DNA of 64,000 nt from JACPLA01 sp964602055 (GTDB lineage: Bacteria > Bacteroidota > Ignavibacteria > UBA10030), in NCBI GenBank assembly GCA_964602055.1, contig CAZRPU010000004.1, positions 1 to 64,000 of the forward strand, given 5' to 3'. Shown here one piece after another: positions 15,712-24,059 of the stretch. A program made the translations under genes and the position numbers. Positions within the stretch are counted from its first letter, which is position 1. Every line of letters starts with the position of its first letter. A model generated the notes under the pieces. It had not been told where the DNA came from, ran no database searches, and worked only from the letters and a program-made list of their open reading frames with translations.

Positions 15712-16257
15712 ATGTCACATGAGCAGGATGCTCTTCTTGTACGCCAGTGCCTTGACGGAAACCAGGGAGCTTTTGAGACCCTGATTGACCGCTATCAACG
15801 GCCGATCTACAATCTGGCGCTCCGATATGCAGCAAACAGGGAAGACGCAGAGGACATTGTTCAGACAGTCTTCGCCAAGGTTTTCGAAAAGCTTAACACC
15901 TATAACTCCCGACACAAGTTCTTCAGCTGGCTGTACAAGATTGCGGTCAACGAGTCGATCAATCACCTGAGCCGCAAAAGGGCGGTGGAGCAGTTCAATG
16001 AAGATCTTCATTCGGCTTCAAACGCTCCGGATGAACCGAAACAAGACCATGAACTTACCAGAAAAATCGATAACGCCTTGTTGGAACTAAAGCCTGAATT
16101 CCGAATCATTGTCATTCTTAACCATTTCCAGGATTTGACGTACCGTGAGATCGGATACATTCTCGACATTCACGAGAATAAGGTGAAGTCCCGTCTGTTT
16201 TCTGCGCGCAAGAAACTTCGAAGCATCCTGATGAGAAAAGGGATCTCCCATGCTTGA
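15712..16257 (+). CDS. ECF-type RNA polymerase sigma factor (sigma-70 family)
   Basis: This 181-residue sigma factor has region 2 (about 20-90: YNLALRYAANREDAEDIVQTVF then FFSWLYKIAVNESINHLSRKR) and region 4 (about 125-175: a LTYREIGYILDIHENKVKSRL helix-turn-helix). There is no region 1 or 3, as in extracytoplasmic-function sigma factors. It would direct polymerase to the -35/-10 of its own regulon. Its end overlaps the next gene, a membrane protein of anti-sigma type, by 8 bases, the classic coupled arrangement. Confidence 0.93.
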   Translation: MSHEQDALLVRQCLDGNQGAFETLIDRYQRPIYNLALRYAANREDAEDIVQTVFAKVFEKLNTYNSRHKFFSWLYKIAVNESINHLSRKRAVEQFNEDLHSASNAPDEPKQDHELTRKIDNALLELKPEFRIIVILNHFQDLTYREIGYILDIHENKVKSRLFSARKKLRSILMRKGISHA

Positions 16258-17020
16258 GAAGAAAGTGCTGGACCTGCTGAATCAGGAATTGGATAACGCC
16301 AATACTGAGAAAGAATCGGCCTCGATCCGGAAGATTCTGCAAAAGAAGCCCGAGGCAAAGAAGTATTACGACGATTTGCGGGAAATGTCCCTCATGTTCC
16401 GGCGTATCAAGGATGTACCGGCTCCCGCACATTTGAAGGAGCGCATCCTCAGGGCTCTTCCTCTGCCGGAGCCTCTGCGAGCGGCAAGACCTTCTCCTTT
16501 CAAGACTTTCCTTCGCGACTTTACAGCCAATACTCAATACCGTCTTGCTCTGACCTTTGCCGGAGGTGTTGTCGCGGGAATTCTGCTGTTCGTCGTTTTT
16601 TCGAGTCCGCCCGCCGACAGCACGAATCTCATGGGGACGATGGCTTCCAATCAGCCGGTGGTGCTCGCCGAGGCGAAAGCGGATATCAGTCTGGATGGCG
16701 CGGTCGGTGTCATCCAGGCAAAGCGCTTCAAGTCAACGATCGTGGCCGAGATTAACCTCCAGACTTCCAAGGAAGTCGATGTGGTGATAAATTACGACCA
16801 CCAGCAGATGAAGTTCCGAACATTCGAGCCGATCGGAGATGCCGAAGGAACCTTGGTGGTTCTCGAGGGGCAATTAAGGCTCTCCGTCTCAGGCCTGCAG
16901 AAGTATGAATTGAGTTTTACCGACGTCCCTGAATCAGTCCCGATGATCACGGCGAGGTTGTTTGATCGCGGGATTCTCCTGACCGAATACAATCTCTCAT
17001 TCGAACAAAAAACGAATTAA
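16250..17020 (+). CDS. Probable membrane-bound anti-sigma factor
   Basis: This 256-residue protein has a cytoplasmic N-terminal helical segment (1-95, rich in Glu, Lys and Arg), one membrane segment (about 99-118) and a periplasmic beta-rich domain (120-256) with short repeated VV and LR strands. The overall form and its overlap with the sigma gene mark it as the anti-sigma factor. It lacks an obvious zinc-binding HxxxCxxC motif, so it would be a zinc-independent version. The periplasmic part may sense an envelope signal. Confidence 0.75.
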   Translation: MLEKKVLDLLNQELDNANTEKESASIRKILQKKPEAKKYYDDLREMSLMFRRIKDVPAPAHLKERILRALPLPEPLRAARPSPFKTFLRDFTANTQYRLALTFAGGVVAGILLFVVFSSPPADSTNLMGTMASNQPVVLAEAKADISLDGAVGVIQAKRFKSTIVAEINLQTSKEVDVVINYDHQQMKFRTFEPIGDAEGTLVVLEGQLRLSVSGLQKYELSFTDVPESVPMITARLFDRGILLTEYNLSFEQKTN

Positions 17021-17054
17021 TAGTTCTTCATTCATTCACTATCAGGGAGCGGAT

Positions 17055-18044
17055 ATGACAACCAACCCCAATTCCATTTTAAGCGGTCGCAAGGGATTTT
17101 TGACCATTGGCGGGATCGCCGTGGCTGTCATTGCGATTGTGTATTTCGCGTTCTTCTATCCTCCGGTGAGCACCGATGAGGCGCAGGGGACCATTGGCGG
17201 CATTCAGAAGGCCGAGAAATACCGCGCAGAGCAAATGCAGTCGAAGGACCTGGCGCTGAAGAACCCGGAAATCCAGACCTTCCTGCAGAGCGAGGCTTAT
17301 CATAAGATCACCACGAATGCCGAGCTGCGGGCCGCTCTGAACAGCGCCGAAGTTCAGGCTGCGTTGAGCAACGCCGAGGTCCAGGCAATGCTTTCCAATG
17401 CAGAGGTTCAGGCAGCACTCTCGAATGCTGAAGTTCAGGCAGCGCTTGCAAGTTCCTCCGTGCAGGCAGCTCTGGCCAGCGGCGAACTCCGTGCCTCGCT
17501 CGCGAATGCCGACTTACGGGCGTTACTGGCGAATGCCGACTTGCGTGCTGCTTTGAAGAGCGCCGATCTCCGCGCAGCCCTCGCAAATGCCGAACTCGCT
17601 GCCGCGTTAAGCAGCGCCGAGGTCAGGGCTGCTTTAGCGAACAGCGAACTGCGGGCAGCGTTGAAGAACGCCAGTCTCAGAGCCCTGTTAAAGGATGCGT
17701 CCCTCCGGGCCGCCTTGAAGAGTGCCGAAGTACAGGCAGCCCTTTCAAGTGCCGACCTCCGCGCCGCTCTTGCCACTTCGGGCGTCCAGGCCGCATTAGC
17801 GAGTGCCGAACTGCGTGCAGCTCTGGCAAATGCTGACCTGCGGGCCATGCTCGCGAATGCCGAAATGCGCGCTGCTCTGGCAAATGCCGAGCTCCGCGCC
17901 GCACTTGCGAGTTCAGAGATGCGTGCATTGCTCTCCAACGCTGAAATGCGCGCCATGCTCTCGAATGCCGATCTGCGGGCAATGTTGTTCAACGCAGATC
18001 TGCGCGCGATGCTGACAAGCGCTGAGGTCCGAAGCGCCGACTGA
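17055..18044 (+). CDS. Membrane-anchored nonapeptide-repeat protein
   Basis: This 329-residue protein has a good AGGGAG site. Residues 1-13 are polar, about 14-36 form one membrane segment (GFLTIGGIAVAVIAIVY), 37-68 is a short linker, and residues 87-329 are 27 tandem 9-residue units of the form [AS]-[NS]-A-[ED]-[LVM]-[RQ]-A-[AM]-L, with two worn copies (KNPEIQTFL and QSEAYHKIT) just before. Synonymous codons differ between units, so selection keeps the peptide pattern rather than the DNA. It is the third gene of the sigma/anti-sigma operon, 34 bases after the anti-sigma gene, and a terminator follows. I know no family with this unit; a long helix, a solenoid or a coiled rod are all possible. 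It probably projects into the periplasm. Confidence 0.88.
   Translation: MTTNPNSILSGRKGFLTIGGIAVAVIAIVYFAFFYPPVSTDEAQGTIGGIQKAEKYRAEQMQSKDLALKNPEIQTFLQSEAYHKITTNAELRAALNSAEVQAALSNAEVQAMLSNAEVQAALSNAEVQAALASSSVQAALASGELRASLANADLRALLANADLRAALKSADLRAALANAELAAALSSAEVRAALANSELRAALKNASLRALLKDASLRAALKSAEVQAALSSADLRAALATSGVQAALASAELRAALANADLRAMLANAEMRAALANAELRAALASSEMRALLSNAEMRAMLSNADLRAMLFNADLRAMLTSAEVRSAD
17313..18041 (+). repeat. 27 tandem 27-base coding units (nonapeptide array)
   Basis: The array begins at the ACG codon of the TNAELRAAL unit and runs in phase to the base before the stop codon. Copies are in the same reading frame without insertions or deletions, which shows strict selection on length. 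Positions 3 (Ala), 7 (Ala) and 9 (Leu) of the peptide unit are the most constant; position 5 is Leu, Val or Met; position 6 is Arg or Gln; position 1 varies most (A, S, K, T, F). The DNA units differ mainly at third codon positions. Confidence 0.9.
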
Positions 18045-18069
18045 AGTCGATTCTGTTTTCGCTCCGATC

Positions 18070-18108
18070 GAGGAGATGCTGCTGAACAAGCGCATCTCCT
18101 CTTTTTTT
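18070..18108 (+). terminator. Rho-independent terminator of the sigma/anti-sigma/repeat-protein operon
   Basis: A perfect 10-base stem GAGGAGATGC / GCATCTCCTC (18070-18079 and 18092-18101) with a 12-base loop is followed directly by seven T. It stands 25 bases after the stop of the repeat protein, so it ends the operon cleanly. Confidence 0.92.
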
Positions 18109-18211
18109 CTCTCCCATCCCTCCGCGTCACCCTTGCTTTTGAGCGCAAGAATTGGCATTCTCCCTTCCGGTTTCAATACGTTCCACACACGATTCTTGCG
18201 AGGCAGACCGT

Positions 18212-21157
18212 ATGCGATTGTACCACCGCTCTCTTCTGGGGGCAGCATTCCTGCTTGCCGCAACTCACCTCTCGCCCGCTCAATTCTATACGCTTCAGAC
18301 CAAAACCCTTCGACTGGTCTATTACAGCAAAGCCCATGAGTTCCTTGTGCCTCACGTTGCCCGCTGCTACGAAAATGCCTTCCGGTTTCACAGCAAGCTC
18401 TTCAATTACACCCCATCGGAAAAGGTAACGCTGATTCTGCAGGACTTCGGCGATTACGCTGGGGGCGGCGCCAACACGGTCCCGTTTAACCTCATCGGCA
18501 TCGGTGTTGCACCGTTCAGTTACGCCTATGAAACCATGCCCCCGATTGAACGCTTCAACATGATGATGAACCATGAACTGGTCCATGTCGTTACCACGGA
18601 CAAGGCTTCGCCGAGCGATCGCTTTTGGAGATCCGTGTTCTTCGGAAAAGTAGCCCCCGTCCCCGAAGCCCCTTTGTCTGCCTGGTACTCGTACCTGACG
18701 ACCCCGCGTTGGAATTCTCCTCGGTGGTTTATTGAGGGCATCGCTGTCTTCCTTGAAACGTGGATGGGAGGAGGGCTCGGCCGAGCCCTCGGCGCATACG
18801 ATGAGATGGTATTTCGAACCATGGTGCGGGACAGTGCCTACTTTTATGACGTCGTGGGACTCGAATCGGAAGGAACCAAGGTCGATTTCCAGGTGGGTGC
18901 AAATTCGTATCTCTATGGTACCAGGTTCCTTTCCTGGCTGGCCCTGGAATACGGGCCGGAGAAATTGATGGAGTGGTTCAATCAAACGGAAGAGAGCGAC
19001 GGATACTTTTCCGTCGACTTCAAGAGAGTCTTCGGTCGTCCCCTCGATGACGCATGGTCTGCATGGATTGCTTTTGAACACGAGTGGCAAAAGGAGAATC
19101 TTGATTCATTGCGCCGCTATCCTGTGACGCGCTTCCGGCCGATAACTTCCGTTGCACTCGGTTCTGTTTCCCGATCCTATTATGACACTGTTTCGGGAAA
19201 AATCTATGCGGCCATCAACTACCCCGGTCAAACGGCGCATCTTGCAGAAATCGACATTGCCACGGGCGCCCTTCGAAAGCTCACCGATGTTCGGGGATCA
19301 GCCCTCTTTTATGTCACTTCTCTTGCCTACGACCCTGCTTCCCGGACTCTGTTCTATACCACCGACAACAATCACTGGCGGGATATCGTCTCCTTCGACC
19401 TTCGAACGGGAACGACGAAAATGCTCATGAAGGATTTCCGCGCGGGCGATCTTGCCTTTTGCCCCGCAGATAAGTCTCTTTGGGCTGTCCGTCATCTGAA
19501 CGGCATCTCAACGCTGGTCAAGATACCCTTTCCGTATACCGACTGGAAACAACTCCGCTCCTTCGAGTATGGCACCGACTTCTTCGATATCGATGTCTCC
19601 CCGGACGGCAAACATGTCACTGGCGCCCTTGTCGAGGTCGACGGCAGACAGCGGCTCATTCGCCTCGAGACCGACAGGCTTCTCAATGGTGAGAAGAACC
19701 AGGAAGTCCTCTTTGATTTTGAGAACAGCTCACCGGCAAATTTCGTGTATTCCTCCGACGGCCGTTTTCTCTTCGGCACATCCTACTACAGCGGCGTCTC
19801 CAACGTGGTGCGCTACGATTTTGCACGGAGTGCCATGGAATGGGTAACGAACGTTGAATCGGGATTCTTCCGCGTTGTTCCTTTTTCCTCCGACTCTCTC
19901 ATCGCTTTTCATTTCACGGGAAGAGGATTTGTCCCCGTTATCCTTCCCAACGGAACGGTCAACAATATCAACGCCATCCGCTATCTCGGACAGGCTGTTG
20001 TTGAGCGGCACCCTCAGCTGCGCTCATGGACTTTGCCGCCCCCTTCCCCTTCAACCATAAACATTGATTCCCTGACGATCTCGACGGAAGAATATAGCGG
20101 ATTCAACATCATGCGGGTTGCGTCTGTTTACCCTGTTGTCGAAGGATTCAAGGTGTTTCCCGCTTACGGGTTGCGAATGAATCTATCTGATCCCATCCTC
20201 CTTCATTCTATCGACCTCACCGCAACGTATACGCCCAACAAGTTGCTTCCCGCATCTGAACGCGTGCATGCCGCATTCAACTACAAGATCTGGAACTGGA
20301 AATTGAGCGGATCATATAACGGTGCGGACTTTTACGATCTTTTTGGCCCGACAAAGACCAGCCGGAAGGGTTATTCGCTGTCGCTCCAGTACCACGATTT
20401 TCTTCTTTTCGATGAGCCCGAGATTCTGGAGTACCATGTGAAGGCGGGGGGATTCGCCGGGCTTGAGCGGCTGCCCGACTTCCAAAACGTGGCGACGTCG
20501 TTCGACCGTTTCTATTCGCTGAACGCGCGCCTCACCTATCACAATCTTGCGAAGTCTCTCGGCGCTGTAGACGACGAGACGGGATCGGTGGGCGAGTTGA
20601 TTTCACATACCAACCTGGTCAACAAACAAGGGTTTCCGCGCGTCCATATGAATGCTGCCACCGGTTTCCTCTTGCCGCTCAATCACTCCAGCATCTGGCT
20701 GCGCGGATCCGCGGGCTATTCGTTTGGCAACAGGACTTCTCCCTTCTCGAACTTCTATTTCGGCGGATTCGGAAACAACTGGGTTGATATTGGAGAGATC
20801 CGACGCTACCGCGAGGACGAGAGCTTTCCCGGATTGGAAATCAACCAAATCGGCGGGATCAACTATGTCAAAGCCATGCTCGAATGGGATCTTCCCCCGA
20901 TCCGTTTCCGGCGATTCGGTGTTCAGTCGCTCTATTGCACCTGGAGCCGTCTTGCGCTCTTCACATCGGCCCTTGGCACGAACCTCGATGACTCCGCTTC
21001 CAGGCGCTCCGCCGCCATGGCAGGAGGTCAACTTGATTTCCGGCTTGTGATTTTTTCTACTTTCGAATCCACCTTTTCGGTCGGTTATGCCGCGGCAGCC
21101 GAAAAACATCAGCGGCTATCCCATGAGTTGATGGTTTCTTTGAAAATTCTCAAATGA
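18212..21157 (+). CDS. Exported HExxH metalloprotease-like protein with propeller and barrel-like regions
   Basis: This 981-residue protein has a signal peptide (1-23, ending SPAQ). The N-terminal 300 residues have a zinc-metalloprotease pattern: HELVH (121-125) and a downstream FIEGIAVFLE helix with candidate third ligands E175/E182, as in Peptidase_MA-like gluzincins. The middle part (about 330-630) shows repeated WD40/TolB-type strands. The C-terminal third has long amphipathic strands and resembles outer-membrane barrel strands. It starts at ATG 18212 because the signal peptide begins there; the upstream in-frame ATG at 18152 adds an unneeded extension. It likely sits at the outer membrane and acts on proteins or on an assembly partner. 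The stop overlaps the PrsW-like start (ATGA). Confidence 0.78.
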   Translation: MRLYHRSLLGAAFLLAATHLSPAQFYTLQTKTLRLVYYSKAHEFLVPHVARCYENAFRFHSKLFNYTPSEKVTLILQDFGDYAGGGANTVPFNLIGIGVAPFSYAYETMPPIERFNMMMNHELVHVVTTDKASPSDRFWRSVFFGKVAPVPEAPLSAWYSYLTTPRWNSPRWFIEGIAVFLETWMGGGLGRALGAYDEMVFRTMVRDSAYFYDVVGLESEGTKVDFQVGANSYLYGTRFLSWLALEYGPEKLMEWFNQTEESDGYFSVDFKRVFGRPLDDAWSAWIAFEHEWQKENLDSLRRYPVTRFRPITSVALGSVSRSYYDTVSGKIYAAINYPGQTAHLAEIDIATGALRKLTDVRGSALFYVTSLAYDPASRTLFYTTDNNHWRDIVSFDLRTGTTKMLMKDFRAGDLAFCPADKSLWAVRHLNGISTLVKIPFPYTDWKQLRSFEYGTDFFDIDVSPDGKHVTGALVEVDGRQRLIRLETDRLLNGEKNQEVLFDFENSSPANFVYSSDGRFLFGTSYYSGVSNVVRYDFARSAMEWVTNVESGFFRVVPFSSDSLIAFHFTGRGFVPVILPNGTVNNINAIRYLGQAVVERHPQLRSWTLPPPSPSTINIDSLTISTEEYSGFNIMRVASVYPVVEGFKVFPAYGLRMNLSDPILLHSIDLTATYTPNKLLPASERVHAAFNYKIWNWKLSGSYNGADFYDLFGPTKTSRKGYSLSLQYHDFLLFDEPEILEYHVKAGGFAGLERLPDFQNVATSFDRFYSLNARLTYHNLAKSLGAVDDETGSVGELISHTNLVNKQGFPRVHMNAATGFLLPLNHSSIWLRGSAGYSFGNRTSPFSNFYFGGFGNNWVDIGEIRRYREDESFPGLEINQIGGINYVKAMLEWDLPPIRFRRFGVQSLYCTWSRLALFTSALGTNLDDSASRRSAAMAGGQLDFRLVIFSTFESTFSVGYAAAAEKHQRLSHELMVSLKILK

Positions 21158-22161
21158 ATTCGATTCTCGCTGTTGTCATCAGCCTTCTTCCTGTCTTTCT
21201 CTTCCTTGTCAGCCTCATCGTTCTCGATAGTTACAAGCTGGTCAAGAGGATATCGGTCCTGTATGCGATCTTGTACGGTTGTGTCATGGCCGGGTCATCC
21301 TATTTGCTCAATACGGTTGTGTTGACACTCGGGATTGATGACCAGATCCTTCGCCGTTACGTCGCCCCCGCTATCGAAGAAGTGCTGAAGGCAATCTACC
21401 TTGTCTTCCTCATCAAGAGAAAGAAGGTCGGCTTCATGGTGGATGCCACTATTTACGGTTTCGCTGTCGGGGCGGGTTTTGCATTTATCGAGAACATCTA
21501 CTATCTGACATCCCTGCCCGACGCGAGTCTGTTTCTCTGGGTGATTCGCGGATTCGGGACTGCGGTGATGCACGGCGGCACTACTGCCATCGTCGGCATT
21601 CTTGCAAAGAATACCGCCGATTTCAGTGGGAAAGACGGTGTTGCTGTTTTCGCAAAAGGTCTCGCCATCGCCATTGTCATTCACTCCTATTTCAATCACT
21701 TCTTTTTCCATCCCGCCTTCTCGCCCTTGACCATCCTGATCGGACTTCCCCTGACGCTGATGTATGTTTTTCAGCGGAGCGAACAGGTAACGCGGGAATG
21801 GCTGGGTGTGGGATTTGACAGCGACGTCGATCTCCTCCAAACACTCACTTCCGGTAATCTGCCCCATACCAAGATCGGAACATATCTGAAGACGCTCCAG
21901 TCAAGGTTTCGGGGAGAAATCATTGCAGACATGATCTGTTATCTGCAGATTTATCTGGAACTCTCCATACGCGCCAAAGGGATCTTGCTCATGCGGGAAG
22001 CCGGATTCGACCCCCGTCCCGAGCCTGATACAATAGAGAAATTCGAGGAGCTGAAATATCTCGAACGAAGCATCGGCCAGACGGGCAAACTGGCGCTCCA
22101 TCCCTTTCTTCATACAAGTGGACGGAACCTCTGGCAGTTGAATATGCTTCAACAGGGATAA
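21154..22161 (+). CDS. PrsW-like intramembrane metalloprotease
   Basis: This 335-residue membrane protein has about seven hydrophobic segments and the PrsW/CPBP-like motifs IEEVLKA (E75, E76, K79), FAFIEN (E113, N114), a GTAVMHGG His (H140) and an AIVIHSYFNHFFFHP His cluster. PrsW-type proteases cut membrane-bound anti-sigma factors or signal proteins inside the membrane; this one is next to the large exported protein rather than an anti-sigma gene, but the sigma operon is 3 kb upstream. The C-terminal 110 residues are a soluble charged tail. It overlaps the gene before it by 4 bases. Confidence 0.83.
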   Translation: MNSILAVVISLLPVFLFLVSLIVLDSYKLVKRISVLYAILYGCVMAGSSYLLNTVVLTLGIDDQILRRYVAPAIEEVLKAIYLVFLIKRKKVGFMVDATIYGFAVGAGFAFIENIYYLTSLPDASLFLWVIRGFGTAVMHGGTTAIVGILAKNTADFSGKDGVAVFAKGLAIAIVIHSYFNHFFFHPAFSPLTILIGLPLTLMYVFQRSEQVTREWLGVGFDSDVDLLQTLTSGNLPHTKIGTYLKTLQSRFRGEIIADMICYLQIYLELSIRAKGILLMREAGFDPRPEPDTIEKFEELKYLERSIGQTGKLALHPFLHTSGRNLWQLNMLQQG

Positions 22162-22163
22162 CT

Positions 22164-23117
22164 ATGCCCGTTCCCTCCTCATTGGAGAAGCACATTCGTG
22201 CCCTTGCTGACGACAGCGTGAGCGGGGCGACTTCGTTCGCCCAACGTGCTGCGTCGGTTTATCTCCAACTCATCGATCCGCAGTTTGAGGTGACTGACAC
22301 CGACCTCCGTCCGGCACTGACCGACCTGACATATGCCCTCGTGCGTGCCCAGCCGACCATGGCCCCGCTGTTGAACCTTGGCAACAAGATCCTCCAGGCG
22401 GTTGAAAAGAACACTGACGCAGACGAGCTTCGGGCACAGATTCACGGAATTGCTGGCGCTCTCATCAATCAGCTCGACACATCGACTACGCGCATTGCCC
22501 TCCATGCCCTGCAGCTGTTTGCGCAGGAAACGGTCGTCCTCACCCTCTCGCACAGCTCCGCCGTCAAGAAGTGTCTCGTGAAAGCGAAAGATTCTGGAAA
22601 ATCGATCTCTGTGATCTGCTCCGAGTCGCGGCCCATGAGGGAAGGCGTGGACCTGGCACGGGAACTCGCTTCTCACAATATTCCCACGACGCTCATCGCC
22701 GATGCAGCGATCGCATCGATGTTGCGTGAAGCGACAATAGCGTTTGTCGGCGCCGATTCTGTTTCTCTGCTGGGATTGGTGAACAAGATCGGTACAAGCG
22801 GCCTTGCCCTGGGCGCCCGTGCGGCAGGAATCCCCCTGTACGCTCTCTGCGGCACGGAGAAATTTCTGCCAACCCCCTTTGTCGTCATCGAGCACACAAA
22901 GTCGGAAGATGAGCTGATGCCCGAAAGAATTCCGCATGTGAACGTTCGCAATGTGTATTTCGACACGACTCCGCTCGAATCTCTTACGGGATTCATAACG
23001 GAGGAGGGGATGTACGCACCTGCAGCCGTACGCAGCATCCTGTCTTCGCTCGAGTCCTCCTTTGTCTTGAAGCCCGAAGTCCTCGGCCCCCCCTTTTCTT
23101 CCCTCCACCCGCAATGA
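22164..23117 (+). CDS. eIF-2B/ribose-1,5-bisphosphate-isomerase-type protein
   Basis: This 317-residue protein has a helical N-terminal half and a C-terminal IF-2B domain: SISVICSESRPMREGVDLAREL, then TTLIADAAIASMLR, a GADSVSLLGLVNKIGTSGLAL segment and a GIPLYALCGTEKFLP strand. Members include methylthioribose-1-phosphate and ribose-1,5-bisphosphate isomerases and eIF2B subunits. The critical catalytic Cys/Asp pair cannot be confirmed by eye, so the substrate is open. It follows the PrsW-like gene by 2 bases with an AGGGA site, so they are likely cotranscribed. Confidence 0.82.
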   Translation: MPVPSSLEKHIRALADDSVSGATSFAQRAASVYLQLIDPQFEVTDTDLRPALTDLTYALVRAQPTMAPLLNLGNKILQAVEKNTDADELRAQIHGIAGALINQLDTSTTRIALHALQLFAQETVVLTLSHSSAVKKCLVKAKDSGKSISVICSESRPMREGVDLARELASHNIPTTLIADAAIASMLREATIAFVGADSVSLLGLVNKIGTSGLALGARAAGIPLYALCGTEKFLPTPFVVIEHTKSEDELMPERIPHVNVRNVYFDTTPLESLTGFITEEGMYAPAAVRSILSSLESSFVLKPEVLGPPFSSLHPQ

Positions 23118-23258
23118 TGCAGAACCACTCTGAACGGCACCGTGCGTCTTGATGATCTTTTCCGTCCAGGCAATAGGTGAAGTTTGGCGGGCCGATGATC
23201 TGTTCGTGTCTCTCGCCAGAAAGTAGTTGCTTTCTTTCCGTTTTTCTCACAATGTTTG

Positions 23259-23966
23259 ATGCGCATGGAAAGTCCCACAGCCAGGAATATTCTTCGCCGG
23301 CTCCGATCGCTGGGAACGCGTAGGAACATCGACGGAATGGCGCGTTTCGGGATTACCAGCAAAAAAGTATTCGGTGTAAGCGCCGTGCCTCTCCGGAAGC
23401 TTGCAAGGAAGATCGGCCAAAACCGCCCTCTGGCGCAGCAACTCTGGCGGTCGGGATACCTCGAAGCCAGGATCCTCGCGAGTATGATTGACGATCCGTC
23501 CAAAGTGACTGGACGCCAAATGGATCGATGGGTTCGTGACTTCGACAATTGGGCCGTGTGCGACGCCTGCTGCGGCGTGCTCTTCGACAAGACCCCGTTC
23601 GCGGTTCAGAAGGCTTTCCAATGGAGTACAAACCCCCGCGAGTTTGTGCGGCGGGCGGGATTTGTCATGATGGCCGAGCTTGCGATCCACGCCAAGGACG
23701 CCTCCGACGAGACTTTTGAGCGGTTCTTCCCCTCGTTGAAACGAGGCTCCCGGGATAACAGGAACTTCGTCCGAAAAGCGGTCAATTGGGCCATTCGTCA
23801 AATCGGCAAAAGGAACATCCCGCTGAGGAGGAAGGCAATCAGACTGGCACACGAAATCAAGGCGCTCGACACACCAGCAGCCCGCTGGATTGCCGCTGAT
23901 GCCCTGAGGGAACTCACCAACCCTGCGTTGATAACGAGGCTTCAGAAGAAAGAAAAGCCGGCGTGA
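23259..23966 (+). CDS. AlkD-like DNA-alkylation-repair/HEAT-type protein
   Basis: A protein of about 235 residues made of short antiparallel helix pairs, with a WVRDFDNWAVCDACCG motif and an FVRRAGFVMMAEL segment followed by NRNFVRKAVNWAIRQIGKR. This is the pattern of the AlkD DNA glycosylase-like family, which removes alkylated bases without flipping them out. Many homologues are not proven glycosylases. The start is ATG 23259; ATG 23265 is an alternative, and no strong ribosome site decides. The end is rich in Lys. Confidence 0.8.
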   Translation: MRMESPTARNILRRLRSLGTRRNIDGMARFGITSKKVFGVSAVPLRKLARKIGQNRPLAQQLWRSGYLEARILASMIDDPSKVTGRQMDRWVRDFDNWAVCDACCGVLFDKTPFAVQKAFQWSTNPREFVRRAGFVMMAELAIHAKDASDETFERFFPSLKRGSRDNRNFVRKAVNWAIRQIGKRNIPLRRKAIRLAHEIKALDTPAARWIAADALRELTNPALITRLQKKEKPA

Positions 23967-24059
23967 GAGGACTCATCGCCCTGAGACTGTCGAACCGACG
24001 CACCTGAAGCGGACCAGATTTGGAACAACCACTTAATTTCACTTTGAGGAAACCGTAGA

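Noticed and set aside
17435..18148. Long open frames antisense to the nonapeptide array
   Set aside because: A repeated coding sequence with an exact 27-base period keeps all six frames open, so these are by-products of the repeat.
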